NCBI GenBank assembly: GCA_013178185.1 | Contig: JABLXC010000012.1 | Span: 1 to 64,000 of the forward strand | DNA from: Anaerolineae bacterium | GTDB lineage: Bacteria; Chloroflexota; Anaerolineae; Anaerolineales; Anaerolineaceae | Reading direction: 5' to 3' | DNA: 64,000 bases | Part shown: positions 44,091 to 53,301 of the stretch, piece by piece | Position numbering within the stretch: position 1 is the first letter of the stretch | How the letters are laid out: every line of letters starts with the position of its first letter | Made by a program: the position numbers and the translations under genes | Notes under the pieces: model-generated | What the model was told of the DNA's origin: nothing | The model's input: the letters and a program-made list of their open reading frames with translations, nothing else | Database searches by the model: none

Positions 44091-45254
44091 GTGAATAAGA
44101 CAAAACCGCAGGCAATCCTGTTCATCGGAACACAAATGGCGGTGGGCGGCGCTCAAAAAGTGCTCTTGCAACTTGCGGGCTGGTTTCATCAGCGCGGCTG
44201 CCGGGTTATGGCAATATTTTTTTATGACCGCGATAATCTGGCAGCGGCCTGGCAAGCAGAATACCCCTTCCCTGTGGCGGCCCTCGGCAACTGGAGGAAA
44301 GAAAATTCACTTCTGGTTAAAGCCTGGCACCTCGCGCAAAGCCTTTTCCACCTCTTTCGCTTGATGCGGAACGAGCGTTTTTCGTCCGTGTTGGCGTTTA
44401 CCCATCATAGCAACCTTCTGGCTCTGCCACTGGCCTGGCTGGCGGGCATCCCGGTTCGCGTTGCTTCTCACCGCGGCCGCATTTTGGGCTTTCCACGCTG
44501 GCAGGAACGTCTGCATGCCTGGATGGTGAACGCTGGTTTTGCTACGGCGCTGGTAGCGGTTTCTCAGCTTGTGCGTCAGCAATCCATTGCAGAGGGTGTT
44601 CGCCCCGACAAGATTGTGGTCATCCCTAACGGTGTTGATCTGCCGGAAATTCAGCCCAACCAGGCAGCTTTGACTCGTAAGGAGGCAGTCCTGGATGAAG
44701 ACGCTTTTTTGATCCTCACTGCAGGCCGTTTGTGGGCAGAGAAGGGGCATATTCACCTGGTCAGAGCGATGCCGGAGGTGGTTCGAGCTGTACCAAAGGT
44801 TGTCCTGGCGCTGGCGGGGGAGGGCGTCCTGCGACCAGAACTGGAAGCGGAGGCTCGAAAACTGAAGGTGGAGGATCATCTCCGCTTTTTAGGGGTTCGT
44901 CGTGATGTTTTGAACTGGATGGCAGCCGCTGATTTATTTATTTTGCCCTCCAATTCTGAGGGGATGCCCAACGCGCTTCTGGAAGCGATGGGACTGGGGC
45001 TGCCGGTGATTGCCACCCGAGTGGGCGGCGTGCCTGAGATTATCCAGGACGGTGAAACCGGTTGTCTTGTTCCTCCTCAGGACCCCTCGGCGCTGGCAGT
45101 TGCGATCATCGCGCTCTTGCGCAGCCCCCGAGAGCGGAGGCGACTGGGACAAAATGCGCAGGAGATGATCAGACGAGAATATCAGATGGAAAAGATGTGC
45201 GAACGGTACAAGGCGCTGCTTGAAACAAACTTTTATGAGGAAAGAAATGTTTAG
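44091..45254 (+). CDS. Glycosyltransferase family 4
   Basis: A 387-residue GT4 protein. The N-terminus has LFIGTQMAVGGAQKVLLQLAGWF, and the donor domain ILTAGRLWAEKGHIHLVRAM, LALAGEGVLRPELEAEA and LPSNSEGMPNALLEAMGLGLPVIATRVGGVPEII. The start is GTG 44091; no ATG is better placed. It ends by overlapping the next gene by eight bases. It is the third GT4 of the locus. Confidence 0.86.
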   Translation: MNKTKPQAILFIGTQMAVGGAQKVLLQLAGWFHQRGCRVMAIFFYDRDNLAAAWQAEYPFPVAALGNWRKENSLLVKAWHLAQSLFHLFRLMRNERFSSVLAFTHHSNLLALPLAWLAGIPVRVASHRGRILGFPRWQERLHAWMVNAGFATALVAVSQLVRQQSIAEGVRPDKIVVIPNGVDLPEIQPNQAALTRKEAVLDEDAFLILTAGRLWAEKGHIHLVRAMPEVVRAVPKVVLALAGEGVLRPELEAEARKLKVEDHLRFLGVRRDVLNWMAAADLFILPSNSEGMPNALLEAMGLGLPVIATRVGGVPEIIQDGETGCLVPPQDPSALAVAIIALLRSPRERRRLGQNAQEMIRREYQMEKMCERYKALLETNFYEERNV

Positions 45255-47259
45255 TTTTAGAAAATACAGCCGACTTATTCTACGGGTAATGATCACGCTG
45301 TTGATGATTGGGCTGGCGGTTGGTCTTTATGGGGATATGCGGGATCGTTTTCTTCCCATCATCCAAAAGGGCACACTGCCACGCTCTTTATTTGTCTCGC
45401 TGGTAATCTGCCTGGCTTTTATTGGTTTAGTCATGGTTCAGACCTGGCAACCGCGCGCTTTTAGTTTTTTAAACCGCCTGCGCGGCGCCCTTGGCTGGCT
45501 GCGATGGGGGGTTGCCCTGGCAATTGGCGCATTCACGAGCTGGTTTTTCCTTTTTACCAAGTGGAGTGAAGTGTTTAGCGGGTTTTATCTTCGTTTGGTA
45601 TTTTTGTTGCTCACTTTATGGGTCATGGCCTGGCTGGCAACCCGGGCGCGCCATGAAGTGATGAACTGGCATGCCTTTTTGGTTGCAGGCACCCTTTTTG
45701 GCAGTGTCTTCACCATTGCTAATGCCCTGACGGGCGTCGTGGGGTATCCCTTTGGGATTTTTTGGTCCGAGGGGAATCGGATGTGGGACTATTCTGTCCT
45801 ATATGGCCGCAGGCTCTATGATTATCCGCTCGACCAAGTAATCCCGGCCTATATTGACCTGGGGCGTCAGAGCCTGTGGGGTTTGCCGTTCTTGTTTTCA
45901 GGCGTTACGATCACTACTGTGCGTCTGTGGAGTGCCTTTCTCTTTACAATCCCCTATGTTTTTTTAGGCTGGTTTGTCTTTTACAAAATGAAAGATCATT
46001 TGGGTCTCTGGTTGCTGGCCGGTTTGTGGACGATGCTCTTTTTAAATCAAGGCCCAATTTACACCCCGTTGGTTTGGATTGCAATTTTGGCTATCGCTAC
46101 CCGCTGGATGCCGTTGTGGCTCGGCGCGCTCGTTGTGATTCTTGCCAGTTATTACGCCATTTTTTCGCGTTCAACCTGGATGTTTGCGCCGGGTATCTGG
46201 GCGGCGGTCATTGCTTTTGTTGAAGCCAATCCTAAAGGTGTTCGGACGACTTTTCAGCGTTGGTTGAGAGCGGTTGTGTTCGGCCTGGCTGGTTTGTTTG
46301 GTAGTAACTTTCTTCAGCCGCTCATCGCGTATATTAAGAATTTGGGGCAAGGAGTTGTCATCAGAGGCACTACACAGATAGGCGCCACCATGGGAGCGAT
46401 TGACCGCCAGCCTTTATTGTGGGACCGCCTGCTCCCGAACCCTACCTATCCAACCGGGGTGCTATTTGCCCTTTTGACGGCGGCTGGTCCGTTGATCCTC
46501 TTGCTGATTATCTGTGGCATTCGATGGCGCTGGCGGTTGAATCTGTGGCAAAAGCTGGCACTTTGGGGCAGCTCGCTGGCATTTTTGGTGGTTGGAGTCA
46601 TCGTTAGCGTGAAAATTGGCGGCGGCAACAACCTCCACAACCTGGATATGTTCCTCATCAGCCTGGTCTTTGCAGCCGGTCTGGCCTGGGAGGCAGGGGT
46701 ATTCTCTTGGGCGCTTAAACCATTTCGTTACACCCCTTTTCTTCACTTTCTCCTGTTTTTGGCGCTTTTTGTCCCTGCTTCGCAAAACATGATGACGGCT
46801 TTGCCTCGCAATTTTCCCCCGCAAGAGCGAGCCGACGAAGCGCTATCCGTGATTCGAGAGGCAATATCTAATGCGGGTCCCTCTGGCCAAATCCTTTTCA
46901 TTGACCAGCGCCAGCTCTTGACATTTGGTTTTGTTCCCCGCATCCCGTTGATCCCGGAATACGAGAAGAAACGGATGATGGATGAGGCGATGGCGGAGAA
47001 TGCGGCTTACTTTGCGCCTTTCATCCGTGATCTGTCTTCCCATCGTTTTTCCCTGATCATTAGCGAGCCGTTGTGGATAAAGTTTCAGGGCGGCGATTAT
47101 CATTTTGGCAACGAAAACGATGCCTGGGTCAAGTGGGTCTCGATCCCAGTGCTTTGTTATTACCAGCCGGTAGAGACGTTTTTAGACATCGGCGTTCAGC
47201 TCCTGGTGCCCAGGTGGGAACCGCTCAAAGAGCCGGGCGTTGTTTGTCCTATGCCCTGA
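45247..47259 (+). CDS. Large multi-spanning membrane protein
   Basis: About 670 residues with a dozen or more hydrophobic helices from residue 15 on, and motifs IFWSEGNRMWDYSVLYGRRLYD and IKIGGGNNLHNLDM (as VSVKIGGGNNLHNLDM). The arrangement of an early luminal acidic/aromatic loop and a soluble C-terminal tail of about 130 residues is as in GT-C enzymes and polymerases. I do not recognise the family. ATG 45247 has GAGG six bases upstream; ATG 45235 is an alternative. It overlaps the preceding GT4 gene. Confidence 0.5.
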   Translation: MFSFRKYSRLILRVMITLLMIGLAVGLYGDMRDRFLPIIQKGTLPRSLFVSLVICLAFIGLVMVQTWQPRAFSFLNRLRGALGWLRWGVALAIGAFTSWFFLFTKWSEVFSGFYLRLVFLLLTLWVMAWLATRARHEVMNWHAFLVAGTLFGSVFTIANALTGVVGYPFGIFWSEGNRMWDYSVLYGRRLYDYPLDQVIPAYIDLGRQSLWGLPFLFSGVTITTVRLWSAFLFTIPYVFLGWFVFYKMKDHLGLWLLAGLWTMLFLNQGPIYTPLVWIAILAIATRWMPLWLGALVVILASYYAIFSRSTWMFAPGIWAAVIAFVEANPKGVRTTFQRWLRAVVFGLAGLFGSNFLQPLIAYIKNLGQGVVIRGTTQIGATMGAIDRQPLLWDRLLPNPTYPTGVLFALLTAAGPLILLLIICGIRWRWRLNLWQKLALWGSSLAFLVVGVIVSVKIGGGNNLHNLDMFLISLVFAAGLAWEAGVFSWALKPFRYTPFLHFLLFLALFVPASQNMMTALPRNFPPQERADEALSVIREAISNAGPSGQILFIDQRQLLTFGFVPRIPLIPEYEKKRMMDEAMAENAAYFAPFIRDLSSHRFSLIISEPLWIKFQGGDYHFGNENDAWVKWVSIPVLCYYQPVETFLDIGVQLLVPRWEPLKEPGVVCPMP

Positions 47260-47271
47260 ACAGGAAATCAC

Positions 47272-48096
47272 ATGGCAGGACTTTCTTATCTTATCCCGCG
47301 TTTCGTCCGCCACATCCTTCCGGACTCCGCCGCCCGGTTTTTGCTCAAGCGTGGCTGGATCATCCGACCAGGCCTCGAAACGCGCGCCCCACTCGAAGCA
47401 GCCCAACGCTATGAGGATTCCCTGGCCGAAATGGGCCGCACGATCCACGGAGGGCGCATCCTCATCCTCGGTTATGGCGGCAAATTTACACTTGGCTGCG
47501 AATTATTACGGCGCGGCGCCAGCCACGTTATCCTGGCGGAGAAAGAAGCTTTTTTTGATCATCGCAGCAACCTTGCACTGTTGCCCGAATTCGAGGGTTA
47601 TTTGAAAGAGGAAAATGGGCGCGTTATTCCCAATCCGCAGGTTCTCACTTTGCTGCATGGGGATATCCGTCGCTTTGCTGCCACAGGGGAAGTCCAGCCG
47701 GTGGATTACGTCTTTTCCAATTCGGTTTACGAGCATCTTGGAGATGTTGAAGGAATTACCGCCGCCCTGGCCCGGCTCTCCAATTCAGAAGCGATTCATC
47801 TGCATTTTGTTGATCTGCGCGATCATTTCTTCAAATACCCCTTTGAAATGCTTTGCTATTCTCAAGAGGTATGGCAGCGCTGGTTGAACCCGACCAGCAA
47901 TCATAACCGCTGCCGGCTGCACGATTACCGGCGTGTGTTTCAGCAGTATTTTCAGCGGGTGGAGGTTATCGTCCTGGAGCGCGATCTTCCGGCTTTCTAC
48001 CTTGCCAGGCCCCGCATCCGTCCTGAATTTCTGACCGGCGATGATGAGATTGACTCTGTCACGCTCATCAAGATTATCGCCTCTTTGAAAAAGTGA
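47272..48096 (+). CDS. SAM-dependent methyltransferase-like protein
   Basis: A 274-residue protein with a class I SAM fold pattern: RILILGYGGKFTLGCELLRRGASHV as motif I, VILAEKEAFFDH, and DYVFSNSVYEHLGDVEGITAALARL as the motif around the substrate pocket. The acidic residue of motif I is unusual, with Tyr-Gly-Gly-Lys in place of GxGxG, so the enzyme may be divergent or inactive as a methyltransferase. It is the last gene of the polysaccharide locus and is followed 10 bases later by polX. Confidence 0.6.
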   Translation: MAGLSYLIPRFVRHILPDSAARFLLKRGWIIRPGLETRAPLEAAQRYEDSLAEMGRTIHGGRILILGYGGKFTLGCELLRRGASHVILAEKEAFFDHRSNLALLPEFEGYLKEENGRVIPNPQVLTLLHGDIRRFAATGEVQPVDYVFSNSVYEHLGDVEGITAALARLSNSEAIHLHFVDLRDHFFKYPFEMLCYSQEVWQRWLNPTSNHNRCRLHDYRRVFQQYFQRVEVIVLERDLPAFYLARPRIRPEFLTGDDEIDSVTLIKIIASLKK

Positions 48097-48106
48097 CCCG
48101 TCTTTT

Positions 48107-49837
48107 ATGAATAACGCTGAACTTGCTGATGTTTTTGACCGTATTGCCAGCCTGTTAGAAATTAAGGGCGAAATGGCATTTAAGACGTTGGCTTATCGCC
48201 GCGCAGCCGAAAGTCTGCGAAGCATGGTGGAAGATATTCATTCGCTGCGCGCGTCTGGCCGCCTGGACGAAATTCCGGGCGTCGGCAAAGCCATTGCTCA
48301 AAAAATAGAAGAATTGTTGGATACCGGACAGTTGCGTTATTTGAACCGTCTTGAAGAGGAAGTCCCGCCTTCGTTGATCGAACTGCTCAACATCCCAGAT
48401 GTAGGTCCAAAGAAAGTTGCCTTATTCTGGCAAAGAGCGGGCATCACCACCCTGGACGCTCTGGAAACCGCTGCCAGGGAAGGCCGGTTGCGAGACCTGC
48501 CGGGGATGGGGCCAAAATCCGAAATCCGCTTGTTGGAGGGAATAAAGGCTTACCGTTGCAGCATCCGGCGCGTTCCTTTGCCGGTTGCCCGCACGCTGGC
48601 GCGCCCCTGGCTGAAATGGCTGGAGAGCCAGCCGGGTGTGACTCAGGCTCAGGCGGCCGGCAGCTTGCGCCGCTGGAAGCCGGATATTGGCGACCTGGAT
48701 ATTGTTTTTGCCTCTGATCATCCTGCTCCAGTGATGCAAGGTTTGACACAAAAAAAGGAAGTTCACCGCGTTTTGGCTCAGGGGGAGTATAAATCGAGCA
48801 TCGAGCTGGAGGATGGGCTTCGTTTGCAGTTTTGGTGCCAACCTCCAGAGCGGTTTGGCTCTTTGCTGCAATTTGTGACCGGATCGAAGGCACATAATGT
48901 CCGCCTGCGTGAATTTGCTCAGAAGGTGGGCTTCTCCCTCTCGGAACGTGGTTTGTTGGATCGTAGCGGCGTTGAACACCTCTGTGCAGCGGAAGAAGAC
49001 GTTTATGAGAAGGTAGGTCTTCCCTGGATCCCGCCGGAGTTGCGCGAAGACCGCGGAGAAATACAAGCCGCAATGCAGCGCCGGTTGCCCAACCTGATCC
49101 GGTTTGAAGATTTGGTGGCCGATCTGCACCTCCATACAAACTGGAGCGATGGAGAGGGAAGCATCGAAGAAATGGTTTCTGCCGCACAGCAGATCGGACG
49201 GCGGTTGCTGGCCGTAACCGATCACTCCTTCCTTATAAAAGTAGATGAAGGCTCCTCGTTTGATAAGCTGGAGCGCCAGCGTGCAGAAATCGAAAAGCTT
49301 CGCAGCCAATTGGGTGGCGATTTCATCCTGCTTCATGGCGCTGAAGTTGATATCCTTTCCGATGGTTCGCTCGATCTTGCTGATGAGGTGCTTCAACAAC
49401 TCGATATCGTTGTTGCTTCACTGCATTTTGGTTTGAACCAGCCTCGCCAGGTGATTACAAACCGCCTGCTGAATGCTATTCGAAATCCCTACGTTGATAT
49501 CATCGCTCATCCGAGCGGTCGCTCCCTGCCCGATTTTGAAGGCGCAGACCTGGATTGGGAGGCAGTCTTTTCCGCTGCCCGCGAGTACAACGTTGCGCTT
49601 GAGATCAATTCCAACCCTGCGCATCTGGATTTAGATGAAGCGCATGCCCGCAGAGCGGCAGAACAGGGTTTGCTCTTGTGTATTAACAGCGATTCCCATG
49701 CGCCCCGCCAGTTGGGGCGCGAGTATGGTGTGGCCGTAGCGCGGCGCGCATGGATCGAACCCCGCCAGGTGTTGAACGCTTGGCCGGCAGACCAGATCCT
49801 GGAATGGTTGAAGAATCACAGGTCAAGGAAACGCTAA
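48107..49837 (+). CDS. polX: DNA polymerase/3'-5' exonuclease PolX
   Basis: A 576-residue family X DNA repair polymerase with a PHP exonuclease domain. An N-terminal helix-hairpin-helix region (LDEIPGVGKAIAQKIEEL, LRDLPGMGPKSEIRLLEGIKA) is followed by the catalytic AAGSLRRWKPDIGDLDIVFASDH (two Asp of the DxD) and IQFVTGSKAHNVRLREFA. The C-terminal PHP domain has DLHLHTNWSDGEGS, VTDHS, LHGAEVDIL and SDSHAP, the metal ligands. It probably works in base-excision repair. It lies just outside the glycan locus. Confidence 0.92.
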   Translation: MNNAELADVFDRIASLLEIKGEMAFKTLAYRRAAESLRSMVEDIHSLRASGRLDEIPGVGKAIAQKIEELLDTGQLRYLNRLEEEVPPSLIELLNIPDVGPKKVALFWQRAGITTLDALETAAREGRLRDLPGMGPKSEIRLLEGIKAYRCSIRRVPLPVARTLARPWLKWLESQPGVTQAQAAGSLRRWKPDIGDLDIVFASDHPAPVMQGLTQKKEVHRVLAQGEYKSSIELEDGLRLQFWCQPPERFGSLLQFVTGSKAHNVRLREFAQKVGFSLSERGLLDRSGVEHLCAAEEDVYEKVGLPWIPPELREDRGEIQAAMQRRLPNLIRFEDLVADLHLHTNWSDGEGSIEEMVSAAQQIGRRLLAVTDHSFLIKVDEGSSFDKLERQRAEIEKLRSQLGGDFILLHGAEVDILSDGSLDLADEVLQQLDIVVASLHFGLNQPRQVITNRLLNAIRNPYVDIIAHPSGRSLPDFEGADLDWEAVFSAAREYNVALEINSNPAHLDLDEAHARRAAEQGLLLCINSDSHAPRQLGREYGVAVARRAWIEPRQVLNAWPADQILEWLKNHRSRKR

Positions 49838-49864
49838 AAAACTTAAAGGACAATCTAAAGAAGA

Positions 49865-50419
49865 ATGACGCTTAAACGGACATCTTTTTTGCTTATTATG
49901 ATGGTTTGGGTTGCATCGGCATGTTCTCTCTTATTTCCGCTGGACAATGCCCCAGCAGCGGAGTCCGGCGCGCTGCCTGTTCAACTCACGACTACGCCTG
50001 TGCAGGAATCTGGGAAAGATATTTCACCATCTCCGCAGCCGGTAGAGGCCGCTTTAACACCAGCCGTCGCGGGCGGTGGCCCTGATGTCGGCGGCGGCGG
50101 CGAAGTTTATCCACAAACCCCGGAGATGGTAGTCAATGCTTTTCTGACTGCTTATCAAGACAATCCGGTGGAAATGTCCTCTTTCTTGGGCGCTGCCCGT
50201 TTGCTGTCCATGCCTGAGGGCGGCGTCAACGCCTTGTTGGGGGTCACGGGAAAGCTGGAGGGATTTGCCATCCAATCCGCTGCGGTCAACCCGGATCCAC
50301 CTGAGGCGCTCCTGGAAGTGGGACTGGCGGTTGATGGATCGGAAATGAGGCGGCGTTTTCATTTGTCTTTCGAGAATGGCCGTTGGGTCATTGAAAATAT
50401 CGAAACCATTGTCCCTTGA
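49865..50419 (+). CDS. Putative lipoprotein, unknown function
   Basis: A 184-residue protein with a lipoprotein signal: a positively charged start, hydrophobic core, and lipobox VASAC with Cys20. A linker rich in Ala/Pro/Thr/Gly (about 25-80) leads to a globular domain of about 100 residues (VVNAFLTAYQDNPVEMSSFLGAARL to the end) that may be an NTF2-like/DUF4878-type fold. The domain identity is uncertain. It is 27 bases after polX, with its own gene context. Confidence 0.7.
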   Translation: MTLKRTSFLLIMMVWVASACSLLFPLDNAPAAESGALPVQLTTTPVQESGKDISPSPQPVEAALTPAVAGGGPDVGGGGEVYPQTPEMVVNAFLTAYQDNPVEMSSFLGAARLLSMPEGGVNALLGVTGKLEGFAIQSAAVNPDPPEALLEVGLAVDGSEMRRRFHLSFENGRWVIENIETIVP

Positions 50420-50531
50420 TACCCGATGTGAGCATTCGCCGGGAGAGTGTTCGCTGCGGCGCAGCCGTTCGATCATTCTATGGTATACTCACGCCCGGTG
50501 TACGTCCATCTTTTCCCTTTCATGAGTCAGG

Positions 50532-50537
50532 TATAAT
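50532..50537 (+). promoter_or_regulatory. Candidate -10 of the glucan phosphorylase gene
   Basis: A perfect TATAAT stands 43 bases before ATG 50580. No matching -35 is seen at 17 bases. A second TATACT at 50484-50489 is another candidate. Confidence 0.35.
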
Positions 50538-50579
50538 CGAAGGCGGCTTTGCCTGTTTATGACAACCAGGAAATTAATC

Positions 50580-52766
50580 ATGCCAAAATTTAAACGCGAT
50601 ATTCCTAACCATTTTAGCCTGCCGCGCCGTATCGCGCGTCTGGGTGAGATGGCTTATAACCTTTGGTGGTGCTGGAACGCTGATGCGCAAATGCTCTTTT
50701 CGCTCATCAATAAAACGCTTTGGGAACAGCTTAACCACAACCCTGTCATTTTCTTAAAGACGGTGGATCGCTATTTTCTTAACGCGGTGACCAATGACCG
50801 CTATTACCTGGATCTTTATGACCGCGTCCTGGCCAAATTTGATCAATACCTGCAATCTAAAAACCTCTGGTTTGGAGCAGCATATCCAGGGCAAAGCGGC
50901 CGTCTGGCTGCATATTTCTCATTCGAATTTGGGTTACACGAGTCGCTTCCAGTCTATGCTGGCGGGCTGGGTGTTCTTTCCGGCGATCATTTGAAAGAAG
51001 CCAGCGACCTGGGGCTTCCCCTGGTTGGGGTAGGATTTATCTATACCGAGGGTTATTTTACTCAGCATATTACCGAAGACGGTTGGCAGGAAACCCTCAT
51101 CACACATCTCGATCTTGCGAACATGCCGGTTATCCCCCTTGTGGATGAATCCAATCAACCTGCCCGTATTATCGTCGAATTGCCGGGTCGCCAGGTTGCG
51201 GCTCGCATCTGGCAGGTTCAGGTAGGGAGAATTCCGCTGTACCTGCTGGATACCAACGTTGGAGAGAATTCTACAAGCGACCGGCAGCTCACGGCACGTT
51301 TGTATAGCAACGATCCCGAAGTCCGCATTTCTCAGGAAATCTTGTTAGGCGTTGGGGGAGTACGGGCTTTACGCCTGTTAGGGCACGATCCCGATATCTG
51401 GCACATGAACGAGGGACATTCTGCTTTTCTTTCATTGGAACGGGCGCGCGAGCTGATTGCCCAGGGCTTGACTTTTCAACAAGCGGTGGAGCGCATTCGG
51501 GCAAGCAATATCTTCACAACCCATACCCCTGTCCCGGCAGGCAATGATCAATTTCCTCTGTGGTTGGTGGAGAAGTATTTCTCTCAATTTTGGCCGCAGT
51601 TGAACCTCAGCCGTGATGAGTTTATAGAACTGGCGCGCCATACTCAACCCTGGGGAGAGATGTTCAGTATGCCGGTGCTGGCTTTGCGCCTTTCGGAGCA
51701 TCGAAATGCGGTTTCAGAACTACATGGCCGGGTCTCTCGAAAGATGTGGCAGTTTCTGTGGCCCGACCGGGATGTTGATAATGTTCCGATTACCCACGTC
51801 ACCAATGGCGTTCACACTTCTACCTGGTTGGCCCGTCGCCTGGGGCTGTTATTTGACCGCTATTTGGGGGCTGATTGGTTGGATCGCCTGGACGATCCCG
51901 ATCTGTGGGCTGGGGTCGAGAATATCCCTGATGGTGAAATCTGGTTGGTTCGCCAGCACCTCAAGCGGAAGCTGTTGAATTTTGCCAACGAGCGCGCCCG
52001 CCGTCAGTGGCTGGCCGGCGGCACCCATCCAGTACAGATCGTCGCGGGCGGTGTTTTACTGGAGCCTTATTCGCTTACGATCGGGTTTGCCCGACGCTTT
52101 GCCACCTACAAGCGTGGGAATTTGATTTTGAGCGATCTCGACCGTCTTTTGCGGATTATCAACAATCCCCAGATGCCGGTGCAGATTATTTTTGCTGGCA
52201 AGGCTCACCCTGCGGATGAACCCGGCAAGCTGATCATCCAGCAAGTTTATCGGGTGGTCAAAGATCATAAATCCGGCGGACGCCTGGTTTTTCTCGAAGA
52301 CTACGATATGAACCTGGCTCGTTATCTTGTTCAGGGTGTTGATGTCTGGCTCAACACTCCCCGGAGGCCGAATGAGGCTTCTGGCACTTCCGGCATGAAA
52401 GCTGCGATCAACGGCGTCTTGAACTTTTCGGTTTTGGATGGCTGGTGGCATGAGGCTTACAACGGCCGTAACGGCTGGGCAATTGGGAACGATAAGGATT
52501 TTGGGGATATCGAGCAGCAGGATGCGGCCGATGCTGCCAGCCTGTATGACGCGCTGGAAAAGGAAATCGTCCCACTTTACTATTATGGACGTAACAGCTC
52601 TGGTTTGCCGACTGAATGGATCGCTCGAATGAAGGAAAGTATCCGCACCCTGGTGCCCCAGTTCAGTATGCGGCGGATGCTCAAGGAATATACCAGCCAG
52701 CTTTACCAGCCAGCGCTGCTGGAAACTGAATCGGAAGCGGCGCTATCTTCAGAACAGGGAGGCTAG
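50580..52766 (+). CDS. glgP: Alpha-glucan phosphorylase, GT35, short type
   Basis: GlgP releases glucose-1-phosphate from glycogen. The 728-residue protein is of the short bacterial type: RLGEMAYNLWWCWNADAQML at the N-terminus, YFSFEFGLHESLPVYAGGLGVLSGDHLK, GHSAFLSLER, THVTNGVHTSTWLARRLG, GFARRFATYKRGNLIL, RRPNEASGTSGMKAAINGVLN with the PLP-binding Lys607, and LDGWWHEAYNG. ATG 50580 is chosen because AGGA lies about eight bases before it; ATG 50559 would add seven residues. It begins a short unit with the DUF2179 gene. Confidence 0.93.
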   Translation: MPKFKRDIPNHFSLPRRIARLGEMAYNLWWCWNADAQMLFSLINKTLWEQLNHNPVIFLKTVDRYFLNAVTNDRYYLDLYDRVLAKFDQYLQSKNLWFGAAYPGQSGRLAAYFSFEFGLHESLPVYAGGLGVLSGDHLKEASDLGLPLVGVGFIYTEGYFTQHITEDGWQETLITHLDLANMPVIPLVDESNQPARIIVELPGRQVAARIWQVQVGRIPLYLLDTNVGENSTSDRQLTARLYSNDPEVRISQEILLGVGGVRALRLLGHDPDIWHMNEGHSAFLSLERARELIAQGLTFQQAVERIRASNIFTTHTPVPAGNDQFPLWLVEKYFSQFWPQLNLSRDEFIELARHTQPWGEMFSMPVLALRLSEHRNAVSELHGRVSRKMWQFLWPDRDVDNVPITHVTNGVHTSTWLARRLGLLFDRYLGADWLDRLDDPDLWAGVENIPDGEIWLVRQHLKRKLLNFANERARRQWLAGGTHPVQIVAGGVLLEPYSLTIGFARRFATYKRGNLILSDLDRLLRIINNPQMPVQIIFAGKAHPADEPGKLIIQQVYRVVKDHKSGGRLVFLEDYDMNLARYLVQGVDVWLNTPRRPNEASGTSGMKAAINGVLNFSVLDGWWHEAYNGRNGWAIGNDKDFGDIEQQDAADAASLYDALEKEIVPLYYYGRNSSGLPTEWIARMKESIRTLVPQFSMRRMLKEYTSQLYQPALLETESEAALSSEQGG

Positions 52767-52767
52767 G

Positions 52768-53295
52768 ATGGAAGTATTTCTCTCTCCAGAGGCGTGGCTT
52801 TCCGCGCTGACCATTTTTTCTTTGCGCCTTGCAGATATGTCATTGGATACTATCCGGGTGTTATTCGTTGTGCGCGGCCGCAAAGGGTTGGTATGGGTCT
52901 TGGGCGCAATACAATCTCTGGTCTTTGTAATCGCCATTACGCGGGTGCTTGCCAATCTGAATAACCCCTTAAATATTATTGGCTATGCTTTTGGTTTTGC
53001 GACAGGAAATTTCATCGGAATGATGATAGAAGAGCGTCTGGCGATCGGCCATATCCATCTCACGGTCATCTCCTCTTCGCGCGGGGCTGCAATCTCGGAT
53101 AAGTTGCGCGCCGATGGCTTTGCCGTGACCGAAATCCCGGCCCGCGGCAAAAATGGCATGGTGTCTGTGCTGCATTGCGACGTGTTTCGGAAAGATGTTG
53201 ATCGTGTCGAGATGCTCATCCTGGAAACGGACCCAGAGGCTTTCGTTACCGCCGAGGATGTGCGCCCGGTGCGGCGGGGTTTCTGGCGGGCTTAG
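52768..53295 (+). CDS. DUF2179/DUF5698 (UPF0316) membrane protein
   Basis: A 175-residue protein with three hydrophobic segments in the first 100 residues (RLADMSLDTIRVLFVVRGRK precedes LVWVLGAIQSLVFVIAITRVL), followed by GFATGNFIGMMIEERLAIGHIHLTVIS and a soluble DUF2179 domain containing GFAVTEIPARGKNGMVSVLHCDVFRKD. The family is widespread but uncharacterised. It follows glgP closely and its stop converges with the substrate-binding protein gene. Confidence 0.82.
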   Translation: MEVFLSPEAWLSALTIFSLRLADMSLDTIRVLFVVRGRKGLVWVLGAIQSLVFVIAITRVLANLNNPLNIIGYAFGFATGNFIGMMIEERLAIGHIHLTVISSSRGAAISDKLRADGFAVTEIPARGKNGMVSVLHCDVFRKDVDRVEMLILETDPEAFVTAEDVRPVRRGFWRA

Positions 53296-53301
53296 GATGA
53301 T

